Position numbers and translations under genes: made by a program. 7,418 nucleotides of DNA from Clostridiales bacterium. GTDB taxonomy: Bacteria > Bacillota > Clostridia > Oscillospirales > Oscillospiraceae. The stretch spans positions 1 to 7,418 of the forward strand of contig JAHZFC010000111.1 of assembly GCA_019421525.1 (NCBI GenBank). Reading direction: 5' to 3'. Below are positions 1-6,571 of this stretch, piece by piece (the stretch's first letter is position 1; each line of letters opens with the position of its first letter). A model generated the notes under the pieces. The model made no database searches and was not told where the DNA came from. It worked only from the letters and a program-made list of their open reading frames with translations.

Positions 1-213
1 CCTCATCCCGGCACTTCACCCGGGATCTGATCTCTCCATCATCTGATCTCACCGGCATCCGCCCCCCGTTTCCCCCACGCCGCCCCCGGCCTGGGCTCTG
101 CTCTGAAGGTCTTGCGGCAGTGACCTCCCCGCAAAAACATCAAACCGCCACTGGCGAACAAAGTCGTTTTTTATGGAAATCGCTGAAGTTTTGCGATGTA
201 CTGAAATAAAGTG
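1..213. other. Upstream non-coding region, no gene recognised
   Basis: I see no convincing gene here. The left part is C-rich and the right part (about 131-213) is AT-rich, as expected when approaching a promoter. Two small structures are visible: a 7-bp inverted repeat (5-11 with 20-26, loop of 8) with no T-tract, and a direct repeat listed separately. TTGCGG at 112-117 can pair with CCGCAA at 129-134 around an 11-base loop, which is weak. A reverse-strand reading frame of 66 codons (249 to 49) has only a poor ribosome site and no recognisable product, so I do not call it. Confidence 0.5.
25..50. repeat. Short direct repeat ATCTGATCTC x2
   Basis: The 10-base unit ATCTGATCTC occurs at 25-34 and again at 41-50, a spacing of 16 bases between repeat starts. 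The copies are identical. Two direct copies could form a regulator binding site, but they lie about 165-190 bases upstream of the predicted promoter and no regulator gene is in view. Chance occurrence is possible. Confidence 0.35.
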
Positions 214-242
214 TTGCTTTTTCCCGCAAGAGCTCCTATATT
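214..242 (+). promoter_or_regulatory. Putative sigma-A promoter of the transporter operon
   Basis: A candidate -35 TTGCTT (214-219) is separated by exactly 17 bases from a -10 TATATT (237-242, five of six consensus positions). Transcription would begin near 249-250, giving a leader of about 70 bases before the first gene. The surrounding AT-rich stretch contrasts with the GC-rich coding DNA. The -35 matches consensus only in TTG, so strength is uncertain. An 8-base palindrome TCATATGA (246-253) sits at the predicted start point and could be an operator. Confidence 0.55.
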
Positions 243-281
243 TCTTCATATGATCCTGAATTTTTTCTGAACCCCCGCAGT

Positions 282-309
282 CCTATTTGTCGGTCCAAAT
301 CTGAGGAGG
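282..309 (+). promoter_or_regulatory. Leader hairpin next to the ribosome binding site
   Basis: ATTTG (285-289) can pair with CAAAT (296-300) around a 6-base loop. CCT (282-284) could additionally pair with AGG (304-306), inside the Shine-Dalgarno sequence GAGGAGG (303-309) that lies 8 bases before the ATG at 318. The ribosome site is strong and fixes that start. Whether the weak hairpin modulates it is speculation. Confidence 0.3.
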
Positions 310-317
310 CATCGTCC

Positions 318-1259
318 ATGCGAAGATATATCATCAAACGGATCCTGCTGATGCTGCTGCTCCTGCTGGGCATGAGCTTCATCGTGTTCGCCAGCCTCTA
401 CATCGCCCCCGGCAACCCGGCGGCCATGGTGGCCGGGCCCAGCGCCACCACTGAGGACATCGAGGCGGTGCGGGTGAGCCTGGGGCTGGACCGGCCCTTC
501 CTGGTCCAGTACCTGATCTATCTGCGCAACCTGCTCACCCTGGACCTGGGCACCTCCTACACCTCCCGCCAGCCCATCCTGGATGAGATCCTGGTGCGGC
601 TGCCCAACACGCTGAACCTGGCCTGCGCCAGTATGATCCTGGCCGTCCTGGTGGGCATCCCCTGCGGCATCATCACCGCCCTGAAGAAGGACAAGCTCAC
701 CGACAATGTCCTGACCACCTTCTCCCTGGTGGGCATCTCCATCCCCAACTTCCTGCTGGGCACGGTGCTGATGTACATCTTCGCCGTCCGGCTGGAGCTG
801 CTTCCCACCGGCGGCATGACCCACTATTTCTGGACGCCTATTGGATTCCAGCAGGCCATCCTCCCGGCCATCGCCCTGAGCACCGGCACCATCGCCAGCT
901 TCACCCGCATCGGCCGCTCCGCCATGCTGGACGTGCTCCAGTCCGACTACATCCGGACCGCCAAGAGCAAGGGGCTCAAGCAAAAGACCATCATCGGCAT
1001 CCACGCCCTGCGCAACGCCCTCATCCCCCTGGTGACCCAGTTCGGCACCAGCTTCGGCGGCCTGCTGGGGGGCGCCATCATCACCGAGCAGGTCTTTGTC
1101 ATCAACGGCGTGGGCACCTACCTCATCTCGGCCATCAACAACCGCAACTACCCGGTGGTCCAGAGCACCGTGCTGGTCATCGCCACCCTGTTCATCCTGA
1201 TCAACCTGGTGGTGGACATCCTGTACTGCGTGATCGACCCGCGCATCAGCTACGAATAA
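318..1259 (+). CDS. dppB: Peptide-type ABC transporter permease (DppB/GsiC family)
   Basis: This is one half of the membrane channel of an importer for peptides or related compounds. The 313-residue length is normal for the family. A hydrophobic N-terminal helix (about 9-30) is followed by an extracytoplasmic segment with the family pattern DLGTSY (76-81). Further membrane segments lie roughly at 99-122, 135-157, 177-195, 236-258 and 282-305. The cytoplasmic EAA-type coupling loop, which contacts the ATPase, is seen at DYIRTAKSKGL (210-220). The C-terminus IDPRISYE is typical of DppB-type proteins. The start is supported by GAGGAGG 8 bases upstream. It is the first gene of the operon, 13 bases before permease 2. 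The symbol is a family label only: DppB, OppB, GsiC and NikB paralogues cannot be separated from sequence alone. Confidence 0.95.
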   Translation: MRRYIIKRILLMLLLLLGMSFIVFASLYIAPGNPAAMVAGPSATTEDIEAVRVSLGLDRPFLVQYLIYLRNLLTLDLGTSYTSRQPILDEILVRLPNTLNLACASMILAVLVGIPCGIITALKKDKLTDNVLTTFSLVGISIPNFLLGTVLMYIFAVRLELLPTGGMTHYFWTPIGFQQAILPAIALSTGTIASFTRIGRSAMLDVLQSDYIRTAKSKGLKQKTIIGIHALRNALIPLVTQFGTSFGGLLGGAIITEQVFVINGVGTYLISAINNRNYPVVQSTVLVIATLFILINLVVDILYCVIDPRISYE

Positions 1260-1272
1260 GGAGGGGACTGCA

Positions 1273-2196
1273 ATGGATGAAAACAACAAGCACGGACATC
1301 CGGTCCGCGCCGCCTTCCAAAAGCTGCTGCAGAACAAGCTGGCCACCATCTGCTTCGTCATCCTGATCCTGGAGGTCATCCTGGTGGCCCTGGCCCCGGT
1401 CATCGCCCCCTACGGCTATGACGACCAGGACCCGTCCATCCGCCTGCGGCCCGGCTTCTGGGCCCAGTGGACGGCGGTGACCGACCCCAACGACCCCAAT
1501 TATGACGAGAGCGAGCTCTATGTCCCCGGCCACCTGCTGGGCACGGACGACTACGGCCGGGACAACCTCTCCCGCCTGCTGTACGGCGGGCGGATCTCCC
1601 TGATGGTGGGCTTCGTGTCCACGGCGATGGGACTGGTGGTGGGGGTGATCTGCGGACTGCTGGCCGGCTACTACAAACGGCTGGACAACCCCATCATGCG
1701 GGTGATGGACCTGCTGTTCACCTTCCCGGGGATCTTGCTGGCCATGCTGATCATCGCCATGCTGGGCAACAGCACCTTCAACGCCACGGTGGCCATCAGC
1801 ATCTGGTCCATCCCCTCCTTTGCCCGCATGGTCCGGGGCAAGGTGCTCCAGATCAAGGAGGAGGACTATATCCTGGCCACCCGCTCCCTGGGGGCCAAGG
1901 ACTCCCGCATCATCTTCGTCCACATCCTGAAAAACTGCCTGCCGGTGATCATCGTCATCGCCACCATGCGCATGGCCACCTCTATCATCTCCATCTCCAC
2001 CCTGAGCTATCTGGGCATGGGCGTCACGCTCCCCATTCCGGAGTGGGGCAACATGATCTCCACCGGCAAGCAGTACCTCTGGGACCGGCCCAGCCTGATC
2101 TTCATCCCCGGCATCGCCGTCATGATCACGGTGATCTGCTTCAACATCCTGGGGGACAAGCTCCGGGACATCCTGGACCCCAGCCTGAGAGACTGA
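1273..2196 (+). CDS. dppC: Peptide-type ABC transporter permease (DppC/GsiD family)
   Basis: This is the second channel subunit, expected to form a heterodimer with the preceding permease. It has 307 residues, a cytoplasmic N-terminus, and membrane segment 1 at about 22-45 (start of the OppC N-terminal domain). The strong family signature LLGTDDYGRDNLSRLLYGG lies at 88-106, and the EAA coupling loop at 197-214 (EDYILATRSLGAKDSRII). Further membrane segments lie near 108-132, 147-165, 221-244 and 273-296. The C-terminal NILGDKLRDILDP (291-303) is a family hallmark. The loop between membrane segment 1 and the signature (about 51-86) is somewhat long and rich in Asp, Asn and Pro. AAGGAGGGG (1258-1266) overlaps the upstream stop codon and supports the start, implying coupled translation. 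The symbol is a family label; the substrate is not resolved by this gene. Confidence 0.95.
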   Translation: MDENNKHGHPVRAAFQKLLQNKLATICFVILILEVILVALAPVIAPYGYDDQDPSIRLRPGFWAQWTAVTDPNDPNYDESELYVPGHLLGTDDYGRDNLSRLLYGGRISLMVGFVSTAMGLVVGVICGLLAGYYKRLDNPIMRVMDLLFTFPGILLAMLIIAMLGNSTFNATVAISIWSIPSFARMVRGKVLQIKEEDYILATRSLGAKDSRIIFVHILKNCLPVIIVIATMRMATSIISISTLSYLGMGVTLPIPEWGNMISTGKQYLWDRPSLIFIPGIAVMITVICFNILGDKLRDILDPSLRD

Positions 2197-2222
2197 TATG
2201 TCTGCCAAAGACGGCATCATAT
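2196..2222 (+). other. Small intergenic hairpin before the binding-protein gene
   Basis: ATATG (2196-2200) pairs with CATAT (2218-2222) and TGCC (2203-2206) with GGCA (2213-2216), separated by a small internal loop (TC opposite T) and closed by AAAGAC. It begins within the permease 2 stop codon and ends 12 bases before the next ribosome site. There is no T-run, so it is not a terminator. It might protect or process the mRNA; function is unproven. Confidence 0.35.
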
Positions 2223-2248
2223 AGATATCCAAAGTAAGGAGAGAGAAC

Positions 2249-3856
2249 ATGAAAACCTGGAAGAAGCTCTTGAGTATCGCCGCAGTCTTTGCCCTGGCCG
2301 CCAGTCTGCTGGCCGGCTGCAGCGGCACCACCACCCCCACCAGCGCCGACCCTGACGGCGGCGCCAGCTCGGATGCCCAGGGCGCCGACGGCGGGATGTT
2401 CAACATCGCCCTGACCGCCACCTTCACCGGCTTCGACCCCCTGCGCACCAACGACTCCGCCTCCACCTACATCAATGCCCAGATCTATGAGACCCTCTAC
2501 CGCATCGATCCCGAGACCGGGGAGTACGTCCCCCTGCTGGCCGAGACCCTCCCCGAATACTCTGACGACGGCCTGACCGTCACCATCAAGCTGCGGGAGG
2601 GCGTCACCTTCCAGGACGGCACCCCCTTCAACGCTGAGGCCGTGATGTACACCTTTGATCTGATCCGCGACCCCGACTTCGGCTCCGCCCGGGCCTCCAT
2701 CGCCAGCTCCATCGACACCATGGAGTGCCCCGACGAGTATACCATCGTGTTCCACCTGCTCTATGAGGACGGCGTGTTCACCGCCAAGCTGGCCCACACC
2801 AACTCCGCCATCGTCTCCCCCACCGCCCAGCAGAACCAGGACCTGATGGTGGAGCCCTGCGGCACCGGCCCCTATCAGTTCGTCTCCTCCGTGTCCGGGT
2901 CCAACGTGGTGCTCACCCGGTATGACGGCTACTGGGGGGAGGCGCCCGCCATCAAGGACGTCACCATGACCGTCATCACCGACGAGTCCACCGCCGTGTC
3001 CCGGATGGAGACCGGCGAGGCCGACTTCATGCCCAAGATCAGCGTGGAGCAGCTCAGCCGGGTGGAGAACAACTCCAGCCTGACTGTGGCCACCTCCGAG
3101 GCTGCCGCCATCTACTACCTGGGCATGCGGGCCGACTCCTCCGCCAACCCCATCATGGCGGAGAAGGACTTCCGCACCGCCATTGCCAAGGCCATCGACA
3201 ACGAGGGCTTCGTGGAGTATATGCTGCAGGGCTACGCCGAGGTGGCCAACTCCATCCTGGGCCCCACCATCACCGGATACGACCCCGAGGCCGAGACCCA
3301 CAACATCGCCTACGACCCCGAGGGGGCCAGGGCCATCCTGGACGCCCACCCCGGCTGGGCCGATGAGGAGATCCTCCTCCTGGCCGCCTCCACCCCCACC
3401 TATGCCCGGATGGCTGAGTATTTCCAGTCCAACCTGTCCGACGCAGGCTTCAACAACGTGCGCATCGAGACCCTGGACTGGTCCGCCTGGCTCACCGAGA
3501 GCCAGACCGCGAACCGCTTTGACATCACCGTGTACGGCTGGTCCAACGTCACCCGGGACGGCACCGAGCTCATGGAGCCCAACTTCCACTCCGTCAACGG
3601 CCAGCACCGCATGTATCTGACCGCCGAGGACGCCGCCCTGCTGGACAGCTACATCGACGCCAGCAAGACCACCTCGGACATGGCGGTGCGCACGGAGAAC
3701 CTGCTGGCCGCCAACGCCCTGCTGATGGACGGGGCCTATGTCCAGCCCATCTACAACTCCACCAACCTGTTCTGCTACAACAGCGAGTATACCAACATCA
3801 CCCTGGATGCCGGCGGCGCCTTCTACATCTCCGACTTCCAGTACGCCGCCAACTGA
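2249..3856 (+). CDS. Substrate-binding lipoprotein of peptide/glutathione-type ABC importer (SBP_bac_5)
   Basis: This is the extracellular receptor of the importer, tethered to the outer face of the membrane. A lipoprotein signal peptide is clear: KK at 5-6, a hydrophobic core to about 20, and lipobox LAGC with lipidated Cys24. A Gly/Ser/Thr/Asp-rich linker follows (25-49). The mature part matches SBP_bac_5 (family 5): YVPLLAETLPEYSDDGLT (93-110), LREGVTFQDGTPFNAEAV (115-132), CGTGPYQF (204-211), YWGEAP (228-233) and DFRTAIAKAIDNEGF (307-321). The total of 535 residues is usual. GWSNVTRDGTELMEPNF (430-446) resembles, from memory, the glutathione-binding GsiB subgroup more than DppA or OppA, whose amino-group-binding Asp appears to be Val434 here. 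The start is supported by AAGGAG about 7 bases upstream. A hairpin after the stop may raise its transcript level over the ATPase genes. The family is certain; the ligand is not. Confidence 0.95.
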   Translation: MKTWKKLLSIAAVFALAASLLAGCSGTTTPTSADPDGGASSDAQGADGGMFNIALTATFTGFDPLRTNDSASTYINAQIYETLYRIDPETGEYVPLLAETLPEYSDDGLTVTIKLREGVTFQDGTPFNAEAVMYTFDLIRDPDFGSARASIASSIDTMECPDEYTIVFHLLYEDGVFTAKLAHTNSAIVSPTAQQNQDLMVEPCGTGPYQFVSSVSGSNVVLTRYDGYWGEAPAIKDVTMTVITDESTAVSRMETGEADFMPKISVEQLSRVENNSSLTVATSEAAAIYYLGMRADSSANPIMAEKDFRTAIAKAIDNEGFVEYMLQGYAEVANSILGPTITGYDPEAETHNIAYDPEGARAILDAHPGWADEEILLLAASTPTYARMAEYFQSNLSDAGFNNVRIETLDWSAWLTESQTANRFDITVYGWSNVTRDGTELMEPNFHSVNGQHRMYLTAEDAALLDSYIDASKTTSDMAVRTENLLAANALLMDGAYVQPIYNSTNLFCYNSEYTNITLDAGGAFYISDFQYAAN

Positions 3857-3863
3857 CACCTAT

Positions 3864-3911
3864 CCGGCCCATCCCCGGCGGGCACGTCCCGCCGGGGCCG
3901 GCCGGCCTTTT
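3864..3911 (+). terminator. Terminator-like hairpin after the binding-protein gene
   Basis: CCCCGGCGGG (3873-3882) and CCCGCCGGGG (3888-3897) form a perfect 10-bp stem with loop CACGT. CCGGCC (3864-3869) and GGCCGG (3900-3905) extend it across small bulges, and TTTT follows at 3908-3911. It lies 7 bases after the binding-protein stop codon. The T-run is short and downstream genes of the same transporter continue in the same direction. A partial (leaky) terminator or an mRNA 3'-end stabiliser therefore seems likelier than a complete stop. Excess binding-protein mRNA over ATPase mRNA is common in such operons. Confidence 0.65.
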
Positions 3912-3934
3912 CAGACGACTGCCGCGCTGTATGT

Positions 3935-3972
3935 TAAGGTCTGTCCTCGCCAGGAGGCGAGGGCGGACCTTA
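3935..3972 (+). promoter_or_regulatory. Long 17-bp RNA hairpin in the leader of the ATPase genes
   Basis: The arm 3935-3951 (TAAGGTCTGTCCTCGCC) pairs along its full length with 3956-3972 (GGCGAGGGCGGACCTTA), closing the tetraloop AGGA. All 17 positions pair in RNA, two of them as G-U, so the fold is RNA-specific for the plus strand. No T-run follows, so it is not a terminator. An alternative pairing exists: TGTCCT (3942-3947) with AGGACA (3972-3977). It stands 9 bases before the ATPase 1 ribosome site. Possible roles are mRNA stability after processing, or translational control. It matches no riboswitch class I recognise. Confidence 0.5.
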
Positions 3973-3981
3973 GGACACAGC

Positions 3982-4000
3982 AAGGAGGGAGGAACTTCCC
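3982..4000 (+). promoter_or_regulatory. Double Shine-Dalgarno with possible self-pairing before ATPase 1
   Basis: The AAGGAGG (3982-3988) and GGGAGG (3987-3992) motifs overlap, ending 12 and 8 bases before the ATG at 4001, so the start is well supported. GGGAG (3987-3991) can pair with TTCCC (3996-4000), one pair being G-U, around GAAC. This would hide part of the ribosome site directly against the start codon. The short stem is weak and its effect is inferred only. Confidence 0.4.
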
Positions 4001-4978
4001 ATGGAAAAAGTGCTCGAGGTAAAGGATCTGGTCACCACCTTCCGGATCGGGAAGCAGGAATATGAGGTCCTTCGGGGCATATCCTTTGATATCCACGCCA
4101 ACGAGACAGTGTGTATGGTGGGCGAGTCCGGCTGCGGCAAAAGCGTCACCACCCTGTCCATCATGGACCTTCTGCCCAACAACGGCCGGGTGGTCTCCGG
4201 GAGCATCAAGCTCAATGGCCAGGAGCTCACCACCCTGCCCCACAAAGCGCGCAACGCCCTGCGGGGCAAGCAGATGGGGATGATCTTCCAGGAGCCCATG
4301 ACCGCCCTCAACCCCTTGCTGACCATCGGCCGCCAGCTGACGGAGGGCCTGCGGCTCCACCTGGGGATGAACAAGGCGGAGGCCTACCAGACGGCGCTGT
4401 CCTATCTGGAGAAGGTGGGCATCGCCAACCCGGAGGCCCGGATGAAGCAGTATCCCTTCCAGCTCTCCGGCGGCCTGCGCCAGCGCATCATGATCGCCAT
4501 GGTCATGGCTGTCCAGCCCAGCCTGCTCATCGCCGACGAGCCCACCACCGCCCTGGACGTGACCATCCAGAAGCAGGTGCTGGTGCTGCTCAACAAGCTG
4601 AAAAAGGACGTGAGCACCGGGGTGCTCTTCATCACCCACGACCTGGGGGTGGTGGCGGAGATCGCCGACCGGGTCATCATCCTCTACTCCGGCCGCAAGG
4701 TGGAGGAGGGGAGCATCGAGGCCATCTTCGCCCACCCCATGCACCCCTATACCATCGGGCTGATGGACGCGGTCCCCAACGTAGACGAGGACGACTATGA
4801 CATCCGGCCCATCCCCGGCACCTTCCCCAATATCACAGAGGACATCGGCGGCTGCCGGTTCCACCCCCGCTGCCCCTATGCCAGCGAACGCTGCCGCACC
4901 CAGGTCCCGGCAGAGCTGGAGGTGGAGCCGGGCCACTTCGTAAGCTGCCACAAAGTGGAGGAGGAGCGCAGGACATGA
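4001..4978 (+). CDS. dppD: Peptide-type ABC transporter ATPase 1 (DppD/OppD family)
   Basis: This is one of two cytoplasmic ATPases that drive the importer. All ABC motifs are intact: Walker A GESGCGKS (41-48), Q-loop Gln97 in MIFQEP, signature LSGGL (155-159), Walker B LLIADEP (175-181) with catalytic Glu180, D-loop ALD (184-186) and switch His213. The C-terminal oligopeptide-transporter extension begins near HPMHPYT (245-251). It carries Cys285, Cys291, Cys298 and Cys316 in a CX5CX6CX17C pattern. Dpp/Opp-type ATPases of known structure hold a [4Fe-4S] cluster there. The 325-residue length is normal. Its stop overlaps the next start (ATGA, 4975-4978), so translation of the two ATPases is probably coupled, fitting equal amounts of each. 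The gene follows a structured 144-base gap. The symbol is a family label and does not assert dipeptide specificity. Confidence 0.95.
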   Translation: MEKVLEVKDLVTTFRIGKQEYEVLRGISFDIHANETVCMVGESGCGKSVTTLSIMDLLPNNGRVVSGSIKLNGQELTTLPHKARNALRGKQMGMIFQEPMTALNPLLTIGRQLTEGLRLHLGMNKAEAYQTALSYLEKVGIANPEARMKQYPFQLSGGLRQRIMIAMVMAVQPSLLIADEPTTALDVTIQKQVLVLLNKLKKDVSTGVLFITHDLGVVAEIADRVIILYSGRKVEEGSIEAIFAHPMHPYTIGLMDAVPNVDEDDYDIRPIPGTFPNITEDIGGCRFHPRCPYASERCRTQVPAELEVEPGHFVSCHKVEEERRT

Positions 4979-6555
4979 GCGAAGAGAGAAAGGTGCTTCT
5001 GGAGCTCAAGAAGCTGAAAAAATATTTCCCCGTCCGCCGCGGCGTGAGCGTCAAGGCCCTGGAGGACGTGACGTTTTCCATCTATGAGGGGGAGAAGTTC
5101 GGCGTGGTGGGCGAGTCCGGCTGCGGCAAGTCCACCCTGGGCCGGGTGATCCTCCAGCTCTACCCCCAGACCAGCGGGGCCTGCATCTACTACGGACGCA
5201 CCCGGGACGAGATGTGCCCCAAGTACCTGGCCAAGGAGGTGGCCAAGCTGCCGGAGTACCAGCGCAGGGCCACCGAGTTCTACCAGAAGTCCCTGGAGGT
5301 GGATCGGAAGGCGGAGGCCCTGCGCCGGGAGATCGACGCCCTCTCCGCCCTGGGCACCGACAAGGAGGTGAAAAAGGAGGCCAGCCTCCAAAAGCGGCTG
5401 AGCGAGCTGGAGTTCCGCTCCAAGGAGCTGCGCAAGGACGCCTCCCGCCAGCTCCGGGAGGGGTCGCGCACCGTGGGCTCCCTCATCCTCTGCAGGGACC
5501 TGCCCGCGGTCCAGGAGCTGTTCAGCAAGGCCCAGAAGGAGACGGCGGCCGCCTCTGCGGCCATCGAGTCCTTCCGGGAGCTGGAGAAGAAATACGAGCA
5601 GAGCAGGCTGTCCGGCGCGCCGGACGAGGCCCTCGCCCAGAAGATGGAGGAGGCCCGCAGCCAGGCCGCCGGCCATGTGGAGGCCTCCCGCAACTACCGC
5701 CTGGAGGCGTTCCGCACCTACCGGGGCAAGGACATCCTCCCCATCACCGAGCGGACCCTGGACCCGGAATACCAGGCCAAGCTGGACCGCAACTATGAGA
5801 CGGGCATCAACCTGGGCAAGCTGACCCGGGAGGAGATGCGGGGCATGCGCCGGGAGATGCAGATGATCTTCCAGGACCCCGCCGCCAGCCTGGACCCCCG
5901 GCAGTCCATCGGCAAGTCCATCGAGGAGGTCTATGTCATCAACACTGACTACCCCGCCGCCGTGCGCAAGGAGAAGGTGATGGAGCTGCTGGAGCAGGTG
6001 GGCCTCAAGCGGGAGCACTACTACTCTTACCCCCACGCCCTGTCCGGCGGACAAAAGCAGCGGGTGGGCATCGCCCGGGCCATCGCCCTGGACACCAAGT
6101 TCATCGTGCTGGACGAGTCGGTGTCCGCCCTGGACGTGTCGGTCCAGGCCCAGATCCTCCAGCTCCTGGGGGAGCTGAGCGAGGAGAAGCACCTGACCTA
6201 CTTCTTCATCACCCACGACCTGGGCGTGGTCAAGCACTTCTGCGACCGCATCCTGGTGATGTATCTGGGCAATGTCTGCGAGCTGGCGGACAGCAAGGAG
6301 CTGTTCCACCACCCCCTCCACCCCTACACCGAGTCCCTGCTGGCCGCCGTGCCCCGGCTGAAGATCGGCCAGGAGCACTCCACCGAGTCCGTGCTGGAGG
6401 GCGACGTGCCCAGCGCCATGGATCCCCCCAAGGGCTGCCCCTTCCACACCCGCTGCGCCAAGTGCATGGACATCTGTGCCCAGGAGAAGCCGCCGGTGGT
6501 GGAAAAGGCCCCGGGCCACTTCGTGGCCTGCCACCTGTACGACAACAAAACTTAA
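4975..6555 (+). CDS. dppF: Peptide-type ABC transporter ATPase 2 (DppF/OppF family) with large helical insertion
   Basis: This is the partner ATPase of the importer. Motifs: Walker A GESGCGKST (46-54), Q-loop Gln300 in MIFQDP, complete signature LSGGQ (356-360), Walker B FIVLDES (376-382) with catalytic Glu381, D-loop SALD (384-387) and His414. A C-terminal CX5CX6CX17C set (Cys488, 494, 501, 519) indicates a second Fe-S site; Cys497 is extra. The 526-residue protein exceeds the usual 320-340. The excess lies between SGACIYYGRT (67-76) and LTREEMRGMRREMQMIFQ (283-300). It is rich in Glu, Lys, Arg, Ala and Leu and looks like several helices able to form coiled coils (about 84-165 and 176-248). 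YRGKDILPIT (249-258) resembles the normal second strand of the nucleotide-binding beta-subdomain, so the insert seems to split that hairpin. Reading frame and codon style are unbroken, arguing against an assembly or frameshift artefact. GGAGGAGGAG (4957-4966) provides the ribosome site. Confidence 0.93.
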   Translation: MSEERKVLLELKKLKKYFPVRRGVSVKALEDVTFSIYEGEKFGVVGESGCGKSTLGRVILQLYPQTSGACIYYGRTRDEMCPKYLAKEVAKLPEYQRRATEFYQKSLEVDRKAEALRREIDALSALGTDKEVKKEASLQKRLSELEFRSKELRKDASRQLREGSRTVGSLILCRDLPAVQELFSKAQKETAAASAAIESFRELEKKYEQSRLSGAPDEALAQKMEEARSQAAGHVEASRNYRLEAFRTYRGKDILPITERTLDPEYQAKLDRNYETGINLGKLTREEMRGMRREMQMIFQDPAASLDPRQSIGKSIEEVYVINTDYPAAVRKEKVMELLEQVGLKREHYYSYPHALSGGQKQRVGIARAIALDTKFIVLDESVSALDVSVQAQILQLLGELSEEKHLTYFFITHDLGVVKHFCDRILVMYLGNVCELADSKELFHHPLHPYTESLLAAVPRLKIGQEHSTESVLEGDVPSAMDPPKGCPFHTRCAKCMDICAQEKPPVVEKAPGHFVACHLYDNKT

Positions 6556-6571
6556 GGAGGCGCTCTTCCCC

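Noticed and set aside
49..249. Possible 66-residue reverse-strand peptide in the upstream region
   Set aside because: The ribosome site is weak, the composition is uninformative, and it covers the predicted promoter; no recognisable family.
259..275. CodY-like box (TTCTGAA core at 265-271) between promoter and first gene
   Set aside because: Peptide importers are classic CodY targets, but only about 9 of 15 consensus positions fit and the right half is C-rich, which is too poor to call.
246..2466. Two long reverse-strand open frames (246-1403 and 1246-2466) opposite the permease genes
   Set aside because: Asp/Gln/His/Gly-rich translations with no domain; both cross forward gene boundaries and have no supporting operon logic.
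2141..3859. Reverse-strand open frame of 572 codons opposite the binding-protein gene
   Set aside because: It is a shadow of GC-rich codon bias: Gly/Val-rich low-complexity translation, no domain, and it lies opposite a gene with a lipobox and clear family motifs.
3935..3972. Reading the long hairpin as an intrinsic terminator or a T-box leader
   Set aside because: No T-run follows on either strand, and the T-box antiterminator consensus is absent.
3911..4951. Reverse-strand frame of 346 codons opposite ATPase 1
   Set aside because: Same codon-bias shadow. The forward frame carries Walker A, signature, Walker B and Fe-S cysteines.
5197..5817. Possibility that the ATPase 2 insertion is a frameshift, a fused second gene or a mobile insertion
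   Set aside because: The frame is continuous, codon style matches the flanks, no internal domain, terminal repeats or target duplications are visible, and the ABC core resumes correctly.
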